32,957 nucleotides of DNA from Prosthecobacter debontii (GCA_945869695.1 CAMBPV010000027.1:1-32957), one strand, 5' to 3'; positions 1-9,358 are shown, counted from the stretch's first letter. Notes: generated by a model from the sequence alone, not told the origin. Program-made: numbers and translations.

Positions 1-74
1 AGAAACTTGTCGCGCCGCGTGGTCTTTTTCTTCCGCGCGTACTCCTGTTGGGCAAAGCTCAGTTGTCGTTCCAT
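1..74 (-). CDS. IS5-family transposase, N-terminal fragment (window-truncated)
   Basis: Reading leftward from an ATG at 74-72, the first 25 residues include QLSFAQQEYARKKKTTRRDK followed by FL. This matches the N-terminal pattern of IS5 transposases (InsH has QLTFADSEF..KR..TRKE.FL at the same place): a short aromatic/acidic segment followed by a basic stretch, part of the N-terminal IS5 region. The DDE catalytic domain would lie beyond the left edge, so I cannot tell whether the enzyme is intact. The start was chosen because the ATG aligns with the known family start. It is transcribed away from the CAP-domain gene to its right. Confidence 0.72.
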   Translation of the reverse strand, partial: MERQLSFAQQEYARKKKTTRRDKF

Positions 75-145
75 GCCTGTGAACTTACCCCACCGCGCAA
101 CTTCTTTTTGCTCCTGATTGTCGCGCCGATTAAATCAGCGTTTCC
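1..145 (-). mobile_element. Terminal part of an IS5-family insertion sequence, cut by the window edge
   Basis: The minus strand holds the beginning of an IS5-type transposase (1-74) preceded by about 70 bp of non-coding DNA. Read outward-in on the minus strand, the likely element end at 145 starts GGAAACGCTGATTTAATC, and GGAA is also how the original IS5 terminal repeat begins. Just outside it, at 146-149, is CTAG, which fits the YTAR target sites that IS5-group elements duplicate. The other end lies outside the window, so neither the inverted repeat nor the duplication can be confirmed. The exact boundary is inference; the transposase identity is firmer. Confidence 0.6.
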
Positions 146-188
146 CTAGTGATTGCTATTCGATTCAGTTATCTTATTGTTGGAAGTT

Positions 189-1346
189 ATGGCAATTCAG
201 CCTTCCAAACTCACTCAAATGGCCGTCCGTTTCGGGATCGCCATTTTCCTTTGGGCTGACCAGTCTGCCTCTGCTGCGGACCCGACGAATGTGCAGCAAT
301 ACTGGCTGGAGTTAATTAATCGGATGCGGATCGACCCCGCTGCCGAATTGGAAAACTTAACCAATTATTCAGTCCCCGGCACCAGTTTTGCCCCTTCCTC
401 CTCGGACGACCCTTTCGTCAGGCAGGCTCTCGCCTACTACGGCACCAGTGCCTCGACTCTGGCCAGTCAATGGACGTCGCTCACACCCGCCTCCGCTCTG
501 GCCTGGAATGGGCTGCTATCCAATACCGCCGTCACCTATTCCAACGTGATGGTGAATCTGGATACCCAAGCCCACGATCTCGATGGGCAAACCCTCGATA
601 GTCGGATCCTCAATGGCGGTTACACGGCACAGTATCTGGAACTCGGAGAGGCCCTCTTCGCCACAACGGAAAACGCCTTTCATGGTCATGCCGCCTTTGC
701 GATCGACTGGGGTGACGACGACACCAACCCCGGCAACGGATTTGGCACGGGCATTCAAAATCCGGCCTCACACCGGTTGGATTTGATGTTCGAGAACTAC
801 AAGGAGATCGGCATCGGTTTTCAGACGGAATCGCTCTTTGGCAAAGTGAATGTCACAGGCCCGATCGTCACCACGCAGCATTTTGCCAGCCAGTTTCGAC
901 AAGTAGGGCTGACTTATGTGGCGGATGCCATTCTCACCGGCTCGGTCTATGCTGACACGGTCTTGAATGATCAATTTTACACACCGGGAGAAGGTGTGGC
1001 TAGCGCAGCACTCTTCGTTTACAATGACACCACCAATGCCCTCGTGAAATCAGGTGCTACCAATTCCGCCGGAGGTTTCAATATCCTGCTTGATGGTCTC
1101 ATCGCCGGACAGACTTATCGAGTTGAGGCCCCTTCTACCGGCCTCGCTGCACAGACTTTTTCCATCAACTCAAGGACCGTGCTTTACGGTAACTCCGTCC
1201 CGGGTAATCCTGACGTGCCGGTTACCTACTACGACAATGTTTACGCCGCTTTCGAAATGGTCCCCGAACCCGGAAGCGCATTCCTAGTCGCACTCGCAGC
1301 CGCCTGGTTCGGTGGCAGTGCCAGCAGACGAAGGAAGCACGCCTAG
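189..1346 (+). CDS. Secreted CAP-domain protein with C-terminal PEP-CTERM sorting signal
   Basis: The product is about 385 aa. After a short hydrophobic leader ending near SASAADP comes a CAP/SCP-like domain (about residues 35-245) that opens with the characteristic LINRMRIDPAAEL. Around residues 245-320 a segment beginning AILTGSVYADT and ending with AGQTYRVEA resembles an SdrD-B/Cna-type beta-sandwich repeat. The extreme C-terminus is VPEPGSAFLVALAAAW followed by SRRRK, a textbook PEP-CTERM tail: VPEP, one transmembrane helix, arginine cluster. Such tails are cut by an exosortase, which is not in this window. I prefer ATG 189 (GGAAG just upstream) over TTG 153; ATG 219 is also possible. The gene starts about 40 bp from the inferred IS5 end, so its promoter may have been altered. 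CAP proteins may be proteases or ligand binders; no activity is claimed. Confidence 0.75.
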   Translation: MAIQPSKLTQMAVRFGIAIFLWADQSASAADPTNVQQYWLELINRMRIDPAAELENLTNYSVPGTSFAPSSSDDPFVRQALAYYGTSASTLASQWTSLTPASALAWNGLLSNTAVTYSNVMVNLDTQAHDLDGQTLDSRILNGGYTAQYLELGEALFATTENAFHGHAAFAIDWGDDDTNPGNGFGTGIQNPASHRLDLMFENYKEIGIGFQTESLFGKVNVTGPIVTTQHFASQFRQVGLTYVADAILTGSVYADTVLNDQFYTPGEGVASAALFVYNDTTNALVKSGATNSAGGFNILLDGLIAGQTYRVEAPSTGLAAQTFSINSRTVLYGNSVPGNPDVPVTYYDNVYAAFEMVPEPGSAFLVALAAAWFGGSASRRRKHA

Positions 1347-1364
1347 ATTCACCTTTGCCGCCGA

Positions 1365-2389
1365 ATGAACCGCGCCTTTTTGAGTCTTCTGCTTCTCGTT
1401 CCCGCACTGGCCATGAAATCCATGGCCGAGACGGTCGTCGAAAAGGAGGTGACTGGAATCATTGAGCAATTCAACACTTCCGTGCGGTCGATGATTGTAA
1501 GTCTCTCCAGCGCGAAGTCGGACGCCGAGCGGGCTAAACTCAGAGCCAATGGACCCAAGCCTGATGCATGCGCAACCAAGCTTCTCGCTCTCGCCGCCGG
1601 AGCCATGGATGAAACCGATGCGGTGAAGGCCAAAGCTCTGGACCTCATCCGCACCCGATATGCAGGGAGCCCAGGAGTCTGGTAGGCTTCTCAGGAGCTC
1701 CACCGAACTCCATGAACCCTCGCGGAACCGGTGCTGCGAGCCATCATCAGCACCAATGAAAATCCAGAGGATCGCTGCACGGCGCTCCATGGTCTCGGAA
1801 CCCTTTTGTTCAATGCTTCAATCAATTTGAGCACCCCCAAAGCCATGGCCGAACAAGAGGAAGCAAAGCAATGTTTCCAGGAAGTCATCGCCTCATACCC
1901 TGACGCCACGAACCGTGGGTTCAAACCTGCCAATCACCCTGTCGCAGTTCAATTCGAAATGGAGAATCTCGCCATTGGAAAAATCGTGCCAGAACTCGAA
2001 GGCAAACGCGCCCAAAATGCAGACCTCAAGCTAATTAACTAGCGAGGCAAGGACGTGCTTTTGATTTTTTGGGGAGGTTGGTGCCACTCCTGCCATCATT
2101 TTTTGCCATCCTTCAAGACCTCCACACACGTTTGGGCCCTGAAGGATTCACCGTGGTCGGAGTGAATAGTGATCTGCCTTCCGACCTGACCACCCTCCTC
2201 AAAAAAGAGCCCCTGCCCTGGCCCAATTTTTCAGACGGAAGCTCCACCGGGCCCATCTCAGTTGTCTGGAACATTCGAAGCTGGCCCACCCATTATCTCA
2301 TCGGCGCGGACGGCGTGATCCTCGCCATGCAACCATCGATCACCAACTTCGACGAGACTTTGCGCCCCCTGCTCAAAAAGGGTTCCTAG
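1365..2389 (+). pseudogene. Decayed thioredoxin-like (TlpA-type) secreted protein
   Basis: Three fragments add up to one protein. The first (1365-1685) begins with a good signal peptide (MNRAFLSLLLLVPALAM). The same frame stops at 1683 (TAG) and 1713 (TGA), continues through a helical segment to LAIGKIVPELEGK, and stops again at 2040 (TAG). Directly after that stop, still in frame, comes RGKDVLLIFWGGWCHSCHHF, a TlpA-type redox centre with WCxxC. The rest (FTVVGVNSD, then WNIRSWPTHYLIGADG) is in another frame, so a frameshift lies near 2094-2108, close to a run of six T at 2099-2104. The order of helical domain, 'IGK..PE.EGK' and WCxxC domain is typical of thiol-disulfide proteins in Planctomycetes and Verrucomicrobia. 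Three stops plus one frameshift make sequencing error an unlikely explanation. Its tail meets the convergent oxidoreductase gene one base away. Confidence 0.85.
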
Positions 2390-2390
2390 C

Positions 2391-3752
2391 TCAGCCAATT
2401 TCAGGCAGCTTCCAATCGCCCCGAAACGGCCTCGCTTTGAGCAGTGCACTAGCGTTGGGATGATCGATGAAATCTTCAGCCACCGGATCCCAACCCAATC
2501 TTCCCGACTGCTTGATAGAAAGAAGTGCCAACTGGCAAAGGGTGTCTGAACGCACCGCTGTCTCAATATCCGCATTGGCCTTTGTTCGAGTCAGGATGGC
2601 ATCGACAAACTTCCGCGTGTGATCATCGGTGCCACCGATCCGTTCTCCCGGCTCTTTGACTCCACCACAGCAGCCTGCGAGTTCAGGATCGAGAGAGATT
2701 GGCATGGTTCCCATTTTGTTTTGCGGATCGCGCAGGATTTTCTCATCACTGGCTTTGATCTGACCGCGCACCACGTGCACCCATCCATTTTCACCGATGA
2801 ACCGCACGCCGTGACCGATTTCGTTTCCTTGGTTGACGAAGGTGATCGGCGCGGCGTTGGCAAATTCATAGCGCACTTTCCATTTCAAGACGGCATCGCA
2901 ACTACCGCCCTTCGGAAACTCGCCAGCGCCTTCCACGCTTGAAGGTCCAGTTGCATCCGTACCGTTTCCCCAATTCGCCATGTCAAGGTGGTGGATTCCC
3001 CAACACGACACCATGCCGAGGGAAAAGGATGTCATGTTTTCATGAAATCTGCGCTGGAGCTTTTTCCCATTGAATGAGCTACACGGAGCGGGGCCGACCC
3101 AGCGCTCCCAGTCCACCTGATTCGGCACCGGTTCCTCAGCGAACGTCTCGACCTCGATGCCACCCTCGACTCCGACTTGGACTTCTTTGAGTTTTCCCAC
3201 CCTGCCATTTCGTGCCAACTCACAGGCCCAGCGGAACTTCATGTCTGACCGCTGCTGGGTGCCGAACTGAAAAACGACCCCCTTCTTCCTCACGGCCGCA
3301 CGAACATGCTTGGATTCCTCCACCGACATTCCCATGGGCTTTTCATGATAGATATGCTTTCCCTGAAGCACCGCATCCGTCGAGGGGATGCTATGCCAAT
3401 GCACGGGCAATGCCATCAACACGGCGTCGATGGTTGAATCGCGATTGAGCTCACGGAAGTCGTAAAAAATCCTCACGTCATCACTTCCGTACTTTTCACG
3501 CACATGACCTCGAGCGCGATCCACATTGCCTTGGTTGACATCGCAGATGGCGGTCACACGCACTTCATCGTGATTCAAAAAGGCTCGCATATCACCAGTG
3601 CCCTGCGCACCCGCACCGATCACTCCCAGAGTGATCTTGTTGGAGGGGGCAGACGCTCCTCGCAAAACCGATGCAGGCACATACCAAGGTGCAGTACAAG
3701 CGGCGAGCATGACCTGAATAAAAGAGCGGCGGTTGGATTGAATTAATGACAT
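2391..3752 (-). CDS. Tat-exported Gfo/Idh/MocA-family oxidoreductase
   Basis: The 453-aa product begins with a twin-arginine leader (SNRRSFIQVMLAAC, residues 6-19), so it is probably exported folded with its cofactor. A Rossmann fold follows: GVIGAGAQG at 43-51 binds NAD(P), and the acidic residue in CDVN (about 71) ends strand two. HEKPMG at 136-141 carries the family's EKP motif, whose lysine is a presumed catalytic residue. The C-terminal half is the alpha/beta substrate domain (GFO_IDH_MocA_C type). Such Tat-linked members are very abundant in Verrucomicrobia and Planctomycetes and are thought to act on sugars, inositols or related polyols; the substrate cannot be read from sequence. The gene stands alone, diverging from the methyltransferase gene with a 76-bp gap. 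Confidence 0.88.
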   Translation of the reverse strand: MSLIQSNRRSFIQVMLAACTAPWYVPASVLRGASAPSNKITLGVIGAGAQGTGDMRAFLNHDEVRVTAICDVNQGNVDRARGHVREKYGSDDVRIFYDFRELNRDSTIDAVLMALPVHWHSIPSTDAVLQGKHIYHEKPMGMSVEESKHVRAAVRKKGVVFQFGTQQRSDMKFRWACELARNGRVGKLKEVQVGVEGGIEVETFAEEPVPNQVDWERWVGPAPCSSFNGKKLQRRFHENMTSFSLGMVSCWGIHHLDMANWGNGTDATGPSSVEGAGEFPKGGSCDAVLKWKVRYEFANAAPITFVNQGNEIGHGVRFIGENGWVHVVRGQIKASDEKILRDPQNKMGTMPISLDPELAGCCGGVKEPGERIGGTDDHTRKFVDAILTRTKANADIETAVRSDTLCQLALLSIKQSGRLGWDPVAEDFIDHPNASALLKARPFRGDWKLPEIG

Positions 3753-3828
3753 TGAGATGCGGAGGCTTGAGTTCGCTATGGACCAAAACGCTCCGGTGGA
3801 GTAATCCTAACACCCCTCTTTTTTTCAA

Positions 3829-4602
3829 ATGATCATCACCAGTTCATCCAATGCCAGCATCAAGAACGCACGTAGCGTGCGTGATGGGCGGGAGCGTGAT
3901 CTCATTTTCGTCGAGGGTGAAAAACTGGCCGCAGAATGCATCGCTTCAGGTCTAACACTTCATAACTGTTTCGTGCCCCCAGAACCTACAGAGGTCATGC
4001 TGGCACTCATCGAAAAATTGACCTGTCCTGTTTCTCACGTTGCTGAGTCGGTATTGGAGTCGCTCAGTGACACAGTGGCCACGCAGGGCATCATTCTCAT
4101 CGCAGAGCGTCCATGGCCAACGCTCGAATATCTTTTTGCTGGTGAGTGCCCGCTGTTACTGGGATTGGATCGAGTGCAAGACCCAGGGAATCTCGGCACG
4201 CTCATTCGGACGGCTGAGGCTGCTGGCTGCACGGGTGTTTTGGCTTTCGCTGGCTCAGCCGATGCTTTTTCTCCGAAGTCATTGCGTAGTTCAATGGGCT
4301 CAGCATTCAGGCTACCGATCATCTCCGGGGTGACTGACGCGGGTGCGGTTGGCGCATGTCGGAGTCGGGGAGTGAGAACCGTGATCGCTTCGGGTGATGG
4401 GGAAATCACTCACTTCGCCCAGGATTGGCGTCAACCCTCGATGCTCATCCTCGGCAATGAAGCGCGGGGTGTGAGCGCGAGCTTGAAAAGCCAGTGTGAT
4501 ACCAGCGTGCGCATTCCCCTGCACACGCCTGTCGAATCACTCAACGTAGCGGCAGCTGGTGCCGCGATTCTATTTGAGGCCGTCAGGCAGAGAATGCTGT
4601 GA
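3829..4602 (+). CDS. TrmH/SpoU-family RNA 2'-O-methyltransferase
   Basis: The 257-aa product has the N-terminal RNA-binding substrate domain (about 1-95) seen in RlmB/TsnR-like proteins, then a SPOUT knot domain. Motif I is LDRVQDPGNLGTLIRTAEAA (113-132), with N121 and R127 as the usual catalytic/structural residues. Motif II is LILGNEARGVS (206-216), and motif III is VRIPL with VESLNVAAAGAA (227-246), which forms the AdoMet-binding trefoil knot. It should transfer a methyl group from AdoMet to a ribose 2'-OH of rRNA or tRNA in the cytoplasm; the target nucleotide is unknown. There is no clear ribosome-binding site before ATG 3829. Its stop overlaps the helicase start (TGATG), suggesting translational coupling of two RNA-handling proteins. 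Confidence 0.92.
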   Translation: MIITSSSNASIKNARSVRDGRERDLIFVEGEKLAAECIASGLTLHNCFVPPEPTEVMLALIEKLTCPVSHVAESVLESLSDTVATQGIILIAERPWPTLEYLFAGECPLLLGLDRVQDPGNLGTLIRTAEAAGCTGVLAFAGSADAFSPKSLRSSMGSAFRLPIISGVTDAGAVGACRSRGVRTVIASGDGEITHFAQDWRQPSMLILGNEARGVSASLKSQCDTSVRIPLHTPVESLNVAAAGAAILFEAVRQRML

Positions 4603-7600
4603 TGCCTGCGTCGATCCGTTACCCCGCAGATCTGCCCATCACCGCGCGCCGCGAGGAGATTGTGCAGGCTATTCGCGATCACCAAGTGGTCATCCTCGCA
4701 GGCGAAACAGGCTCCGGAAAAACCACGCAGCTCCCCAAAATGTGCCTCGAAGCTCTGCCCGAAGTGCGTGGCCAAATCGGCTGCACCCAACCGCGTCGTG
4801 TGGCCGCCATGAGCGTGTCCAAACGTGTAGCGGAAGAGCTCGATGTGATCTGGGGCCGCGAGGTGGGTTGCAAGATGCGTTTCAATGATGACACCGGTCG
4901 TGATACGCGGATCAAGTTCATGACCGACGGCATCCTGCTCGCAGAAATCCAGGGCGATCCAATGCTGCGAAACTACTCGCTGCTCATCCTCGATGAAGCC
5001 CATGAGCGCTCGCTCAACATTGATTTCCTCCTCGGCTACCTCAAGGGACTTCTAGCTAAGCGAAAAGACCTCAAGCTCATCGTCACCTCGGCCACCATCG
5101 ATACGGAGGCGTTTTCTCAACATTTTGGTGGCGCGCCGATCATCGAGGTCTCTGGACGACTCTATCCAGTCGATATCCGCTACGCGCCGATCCCCGCAGC
5201 CGCTGACGGCGATTTCATCGAAGCGACGGTTTCCGCTGTTGAGGATGCCCTCATTGAATCCAATGAGGGCGACGTCCTCGTCTTCATGCCGACGGAGAGA
5301 GATATCCGTGAAACCTGCGATCTGCTCGAACGCCGTCTTGGCTCCGGCATGGAAGTGCTCGGGCTCTTCGGTCGAATGCCCGCCGCCGAACAACAGCGCA
5401 TCTTCTCACCCGGCCGGAAACGACGCGTGGTCGTGGCCACCAATGTAGCAGAGACCTCCATCACCATTCCTCGCATCCGTTTTGTCATCGACACGGGTCT
5501 AGCTCGCATCAGCCGATACAATCCCCGAAATCGAACCAAGCGTCTTCCTGTTGAAGACGTTTCACAGAGCAGCGCCAATCAACGCGCGGGTCGTGCGGGC
5601 CGTGTTCAGGATGGCGTATGCGTTCGGCTCTACTCCGAGGAGGATTATGACAAGCGACCACGGTTCACCATGCCAGAGATTCAACGGTCCAATCTAGCCG
5701 AGGTCATCTTGCGCATGAAGGCCTTCAAGCTTGGGGAGATCGAGACCTTTCCCTTTTTGAATCCACCCGCCAGTGCGGCGATCCATTCAGGCTACGAACT
5801 TCTTCATGAACTCGGCGCCTTGAATGAAACGCATGAGATGACCAAGCTCGGGCAGGAACTCGCTCGACTTCCTGTAGATCCCACCCTTGGCCGAATGTTA
5901 ATGCAAGCCCGACATGAAAACGCCGTGCCGGAGATGCTCATCATCGCATCGGGCCTCAGTGTGCCTGACCCTCGGGAGCGCCCTGAGGAGAAACGCGAGA
6001 TGGCCGCAGCGGCGCACAAAGCATTCGCAAGTCCAGACTCTGATTTCCTCTCTCTGCTTCGCATTTGGCAGGCTGCTCCAGAGGGTGGCAGCAATGCGCT
6101 CAGGAAATTTTGCCGCACTCACTTTCTCAGCTTCACGCGCATGACCGAGTGGCGAGATATCTGGCGTCAACTCTCGCAAACTCTTGGGGAAATCACCGGA
6201 ACGAACTCAGCACCCGGCGCCAAACATCACGCGAGTGATGATGCCCTGCACCGTTGCATACTCGCAGGCCAACTCGGACACATCGCGCAAAAAGCCGACC
6301 GAAATCTCTACAAGGCAGCGGGCAATCGAGAGGTGACTGTCTTCCCGGGATCGAATCTTTACGAACGACGCGAGAAGAAGGGCAAGCCCGGCCAGCAAAC
6401 CACGAAACAACCGCTCTGGATCGTCGCCGGTGAAATCGTGCAGACCTCACAGCTCTTTGCCCGCACCATCGCACGCGTCGATCCCCTTTGGATCGCGGAG
6501 CTCGGCGCGCACCTTTGCCAGTTCAAATACAGCGAGCCTCATTACAGCGCCAAGGCTGGACGTGTGCTCGTCACGGAGCGCACGCTCATTCATGGGCTTG
6601 AGGTGAAGCGTCAACACATCGACTTCGGAAAGGTTGATTCAGTCGGTGCCACTCAGATCTTCATTCGTGGTGCGCTGATCGACGGCGAGTCGATCCTTCC
6701 GCATCGCTTTCATCAGCACAATCAAAAGCTCCGCGAGAAGATCGAGACCACCCTCACTCGCGTCCGGAGCAATCGAGTCTATGACATCGTGGAAACGCTC
6801 TTCGAGTTTTACGACAAGCACATTCACGACGTCAGCTCCATTCCTGATCTGAATCGTTTCGTTAAAGAAGGCTCCGCTGAGAAGCCCAATTTCCTCTGTG
6901 CCACCGAGGCCGATTTGACCGGCGGCGGCGATGAGCTCGCGCCCGATCTCGCTCTTTTTCCTGACCGAGTTTCTTTCGGTCCCTCGGTTCTTCCCGTTAC
7001 CTATTCCTACACGCCCGGCCAAGAGCAGGATGGCGTCACGGTCCAAGTTCCCCTGCCCATGGCCGAGCATCTCACCTCAGGACAGATCCAGTGGATGGTG
7101 CCCGGTTTGCGCGAGGAACTGAGCAGTGTGATGCTCCGTGCATTGCCAAAAACCATTCGCCGACAACTCATGCCGCTCGACCCCAAAGCACGGGAGATTG
7201 CGAGAGAGTTCGACCCGGGCCGCGCCGAGTTTCTCGAAGCCGTGGCGGACTTCATCACTCGCCGCTATCGCGTCCAAGTACGCGCATCCGATTGGCCTCC
7301 ACAGAGTCTGCCACCCCATCTTCAACCGCGAGTGGAGGTCATCGACCAAAAGAAGCAAACCGTCGCCTCGGGTCGTGATTTGCAGGCGATCCAGGCCAGC
7401 GTGCAAAAGCAGGAGATCGCCAACTCCAATGCGTGGGAAAAAGCCGTTCAGCGCGTGGAACGTTTCGCGCTTTCTTCATGGTCGTTTGGTGATTTACCTG
7501 AGAGCGTGCACATCGAGGACATCGGCGGCGCACCGGTGTTCGGCTTTCCGGGTCTGTCACTCGGCACTGATGGCACCATCGCGCTCCGGTTGCATCGGCG

Positions 7601-8300
7601 ACGCGAAGAGGTCCTCCGAGACTCTCCAGCGGCGGTTCGAAAACTGGCGGAAAACATCCTCGGCAAAGACATCGCTTGGCTCCAGCGCGAGCTCCGGAGT
7701 CTCGATAAGCCAATCAGCAAGAGTCATCAACCCGCCAGCTTCACCGCCGCACTTTCGCAACTGAACAAAACCGTGCCCGAACCGGCAGCATCCCCTGCCC
7801 TCGATCACATTCTCGCTTTTGCCCTCCGACTCGATCCGCTGTTACCACTCACCGAAAAACGATTCAACACCCTTTGCGAGAATGCCCGACGTGAGTTGCC
7901 CGCCATTACCCAAAAAGTGCGCACTCTCTTGACTCAGATTCACGAACTTCGAGATCGCATCTTGAGCGGAAAAAATCGCTATCCGGGCATGGAGTCTGAT
8001 CTCCAACGACTCGTGCCACCCGATCTTCTGGCCCGGACTCCCCATTCTCAACTTCAGCATCTCCCTCGATTCCTTAAGGCCATCCAAGTCAGAGCAGAAC
8101 GCGCCGCTCACAACGCGGCCAAAGACGCGGACAAAGCGGCCCTCATCTCGGACTACGACAACTGGGAATCCCACGTCGCCAAATCCCAACACGAGACGTT
8201 CCGCTGGATGCTGGAAGAGTTCCGCGTCTCGACCTTTGCGCAAGAACTTGGGACCGCTCAGCCTGTGAGCGTGAAGCGACTCGAAGCCTTTTGGGTCTAA
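4602..8300 (+). CDS. hrpA: ATP-dependent RNA helicase HrpA (DEAH box)
   Basis: The product is about 1232 aa, near the roughly 1300 aa of E. coli HrpA. Walker A is GETGSGKTT (34-42), the DEAH box is 131-134, motif III SAT is 163-165, motif V lies in NVAETSIT, and motif VI starts with QRAGRAGR near 327. Winged-helix, ratchet and OB-fold regions follow, and the long C-terminal HrpA-specific part (DUF3418-like, about 650-1232) ends near RVSTFAQELGTAQP. HrpA unwinds RNA in an NTP-dependent way and in E. coli is linked to mRNA processing and rescue of stalled ribosomes. ATG 4602 overlaps the upstream TGA; a GTG at 4599 is an alternative adding one residue. Coupling to the methyltransferase suggests a shared RNA role, which is inference. 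Confidence 0.95.
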   Translation: MPASIRYPADLPITARREEIVQAIRDHQVVILAGETGSGKTTQLPKMCLEALPEVRGQIGCTQPRRVAAMSVSKRVAEELDVIWGREVGCKMRFNDDTGRDTRIKFMTDGILLAEIQGDPMLRNYSLLILDEAHERSLNIDFLLGYLKGLLAKRKDLKLIVTSATIDTEAFSQHFGGAPIIEVSGRLYPVDIRYAPIPAAADGDFIEATVSAVEDALIESNEGDVLVFMPTERDIRETCDLLERRLGSGMEVLGLFGRMPAAEQQRIFSPGRKRRVVVATNVAETSITIPRIRFVIDTGLARISRYNPRNRTKRLPVEDVSQSSANQRAGRAGRVQDGVCVRLYSEEDYDKRPRFTMPEIQRSNLAEVILRMKAFKLGEIETFPFLNPPASAAIHSGYELLHELGALNETHEMTKLGQELARLPVDPTLGRMLMQARHENAVPEMLIIASGLSVPDPRERPEEKREMAAAAHKAFASPDSDFLSLLRIWQAAPEGGSNALRKFCRTHFLSFTRMTEWRDIWRQLSQTLGEITGTNSAPGAKHHASDDALHRCILAGQLGHIAQKADRNLYKAAGNREVTVFPGSNLYERREKKGKPGQQTTKQPLWIVAGEIVQTSQLFARTIARVDPLWIAELGAHLCQFKYSEPHYSAKAGRVLVTERTLIHGLEVKRQHIDFGKVDSVGATQIFIRGALIDGESILPHRFHQHNQKLREKIETTLTRVRSNRVYDIVETLFEFYDKHIHDVSSIPDLNRFVKEGSAEKPNFLCATEADLTGGGDELAPDLALFPDRVSFGPSVLPVTYSYTPGQEQDGVTVQVPLPMAEHLTSGQIQWMVPGLREELSSVMLRALPKTIRRQLMPLDPKAREIAREFDPGRAEFLEAVADFITRRYRVQVRASDWPPQSLPPHLQPRVEVIDQKKQTVASGRDLQAIQASVQKQEIANSNAWEKAVQRVERFALSSWSFGDLPESVHIEDIGGAPVFGFPGLSLGTDGTIALRLHRRREEVLRDSPAAVRKLAENILGKDIAWLQRELRSLDKPISKSHQPASFTAALSQLNKTVPEPAASPALDHILAFALRLDPLLPLTEKRFNTLCENARRELPAITQKVRTLLTQIHELRDRILSGKNRYPGMESDLQRLVPPDLLARTPHSQLQHLPRFLKAIQVRAERAAHNAAKDADKAALISDYDNWESHVAKSQHETFRWMLEEFRVSTFAQELGTAQPVSVKRLEAFWV

Positions 8301-8302
8301 GT

Positions 8303-9358
8303 CTAGGGCCTCGACCGGGTCTGAAAGGTGCGTGAGTGTTTTTGCGAGGGCACCTCAAGCGTGTAGCTCTTTGAATCTGCGCTCACGATGCAATGGATGA
8401 ATTGAGAGGCACAACCTTCACCTCTGTCGCCTTGATTTGCGATCATCGATTTGTCTGAGGTATTCAACGCATCTTCGCGAATGTTTTCATGGACCTGATA
8501 CATGGCCTGAACGGATGGCGTGCTCTTCAGCGCATCCATGGCGGACTGGCTGGTTCCTTTTTTGGGTCCGTTATTCATGACAGAAACCGCGGGCCGGAGG
8601 CTTCTGACCAACATCGGATTATTGCTCGAATCCAATCCATGATGGTTCACTTGATAAAGGTCCACGGTTCCTGCGAGATTAAAGGGTGAGACAAGTTTCT
8701 CCTCGGCATTCCAAGTCAGATCCCCGCCATCAAAGAATCGAAAGCCACCGAACTCCAGAACCATCACGACACTGTTTGCGTTATCCGAGGGATCGGGAGC
8801 CTTGGCGGGCACCGATCCTTTGAGTGGGTTTTCGGCCAGCCCAGCGGCGGGCTGAATAAATTTTTGATTGGCTCCGAGGCATTTCAGTCTCAAGGGCGGG
8901 CCTCCTTCCAGTTGCTTGAGTGGAACCAAATCACCAGCTGCGAGTGTAACGTGTTTTCCGACTTTGGCATCGAGATAGGGACGTCTGGCGAGCGCCCACT
9001 TGAGATCTTGCGGTTTTCCATCCGGACTCCCATCCGGCACACCTTTGTCATAAAGAGTTCCAATTGGCATCAGCCCGGCCAGCTCTGCAAAGCCGCCAAA
9101 GTGATCGACATGAAAATGGGTGATGATCACGTTATCAATCTGAGTGAGCCCGGCTACTTCCGTTGCCACCTTTTGGATTCGCTGCGGGTCACGACCGCCG
9201 GGATTTCCGGTGTCCACGAGGATGGATTCACCGGATGGGGTCACGATCAGAGTGGACCCACCGCCTTCTGAGTCGATCCAATAGATGTCGAGGGTCTTTT
9301 CACGCGCCATCGAGATGATGGGCAGGGAGAGCAGAAGGAAGAGCGGCTTGATGAACAT
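8303..9358 (-). CDS. Secreted metallo-beta-lactamase-fold hydrolase
   Basis: The product is 351 aa. It begins with a signal peptide (MFIKPLFLLLSLPIISMA) and then a metallo-beta-lactamase fold resembling the ComEC/Rec2 C-terminal domain. The metal motif THFHVDHFGG gives H81, H83, D85 and H86; DTGNPGG (49-55) is the early aspartate loop; FFDGGDLT and VNHHGLDSS (about 213-245) supply later ligands. ComEC-like exported MBL proteins are usually nucleases or phosphodiesterases, but no substrate can be assigned here. The segment rich in proline and alanine after residue 160 looks like an insertion loop. It converges on hrpA with two bases between stop codons and diverges from the amidotransferase gene. 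GAGGGTG about 10 nt upstream may assist translation. Confidence 0.85.
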   Translation of the reverse strand: MFIKPLFLLLSLPIISMAREKTLDIYWIDSEGGGSTLIVTPSGESILVDTGNPGGRDPQRIQKVATEVAGLTQIDNVIITHFHVDHFGGFAELAGLMPIGTLYDKGVPDGSPDGKPQDLKWALARRPYLDAKVGKHVTLAAGDLVPLKQLEGGPPLRLKCLGANQKFIQPAAGLAENPLKGSVPAKAPDPSDNANSVVMVLEFGGFRFFDGGDLTWNAEEKLVSPFNLAGTVDLYQVNHHGLDSSNNPMLVRSLRPAVSVMNNGPKKGTSQSAMDALKSTPSVQAMYQVHENIREDALNTSDKSMIANQGDRGEGCASQFIHCIVSADSKSYTLEVPSQKHSRTFQTRSRP

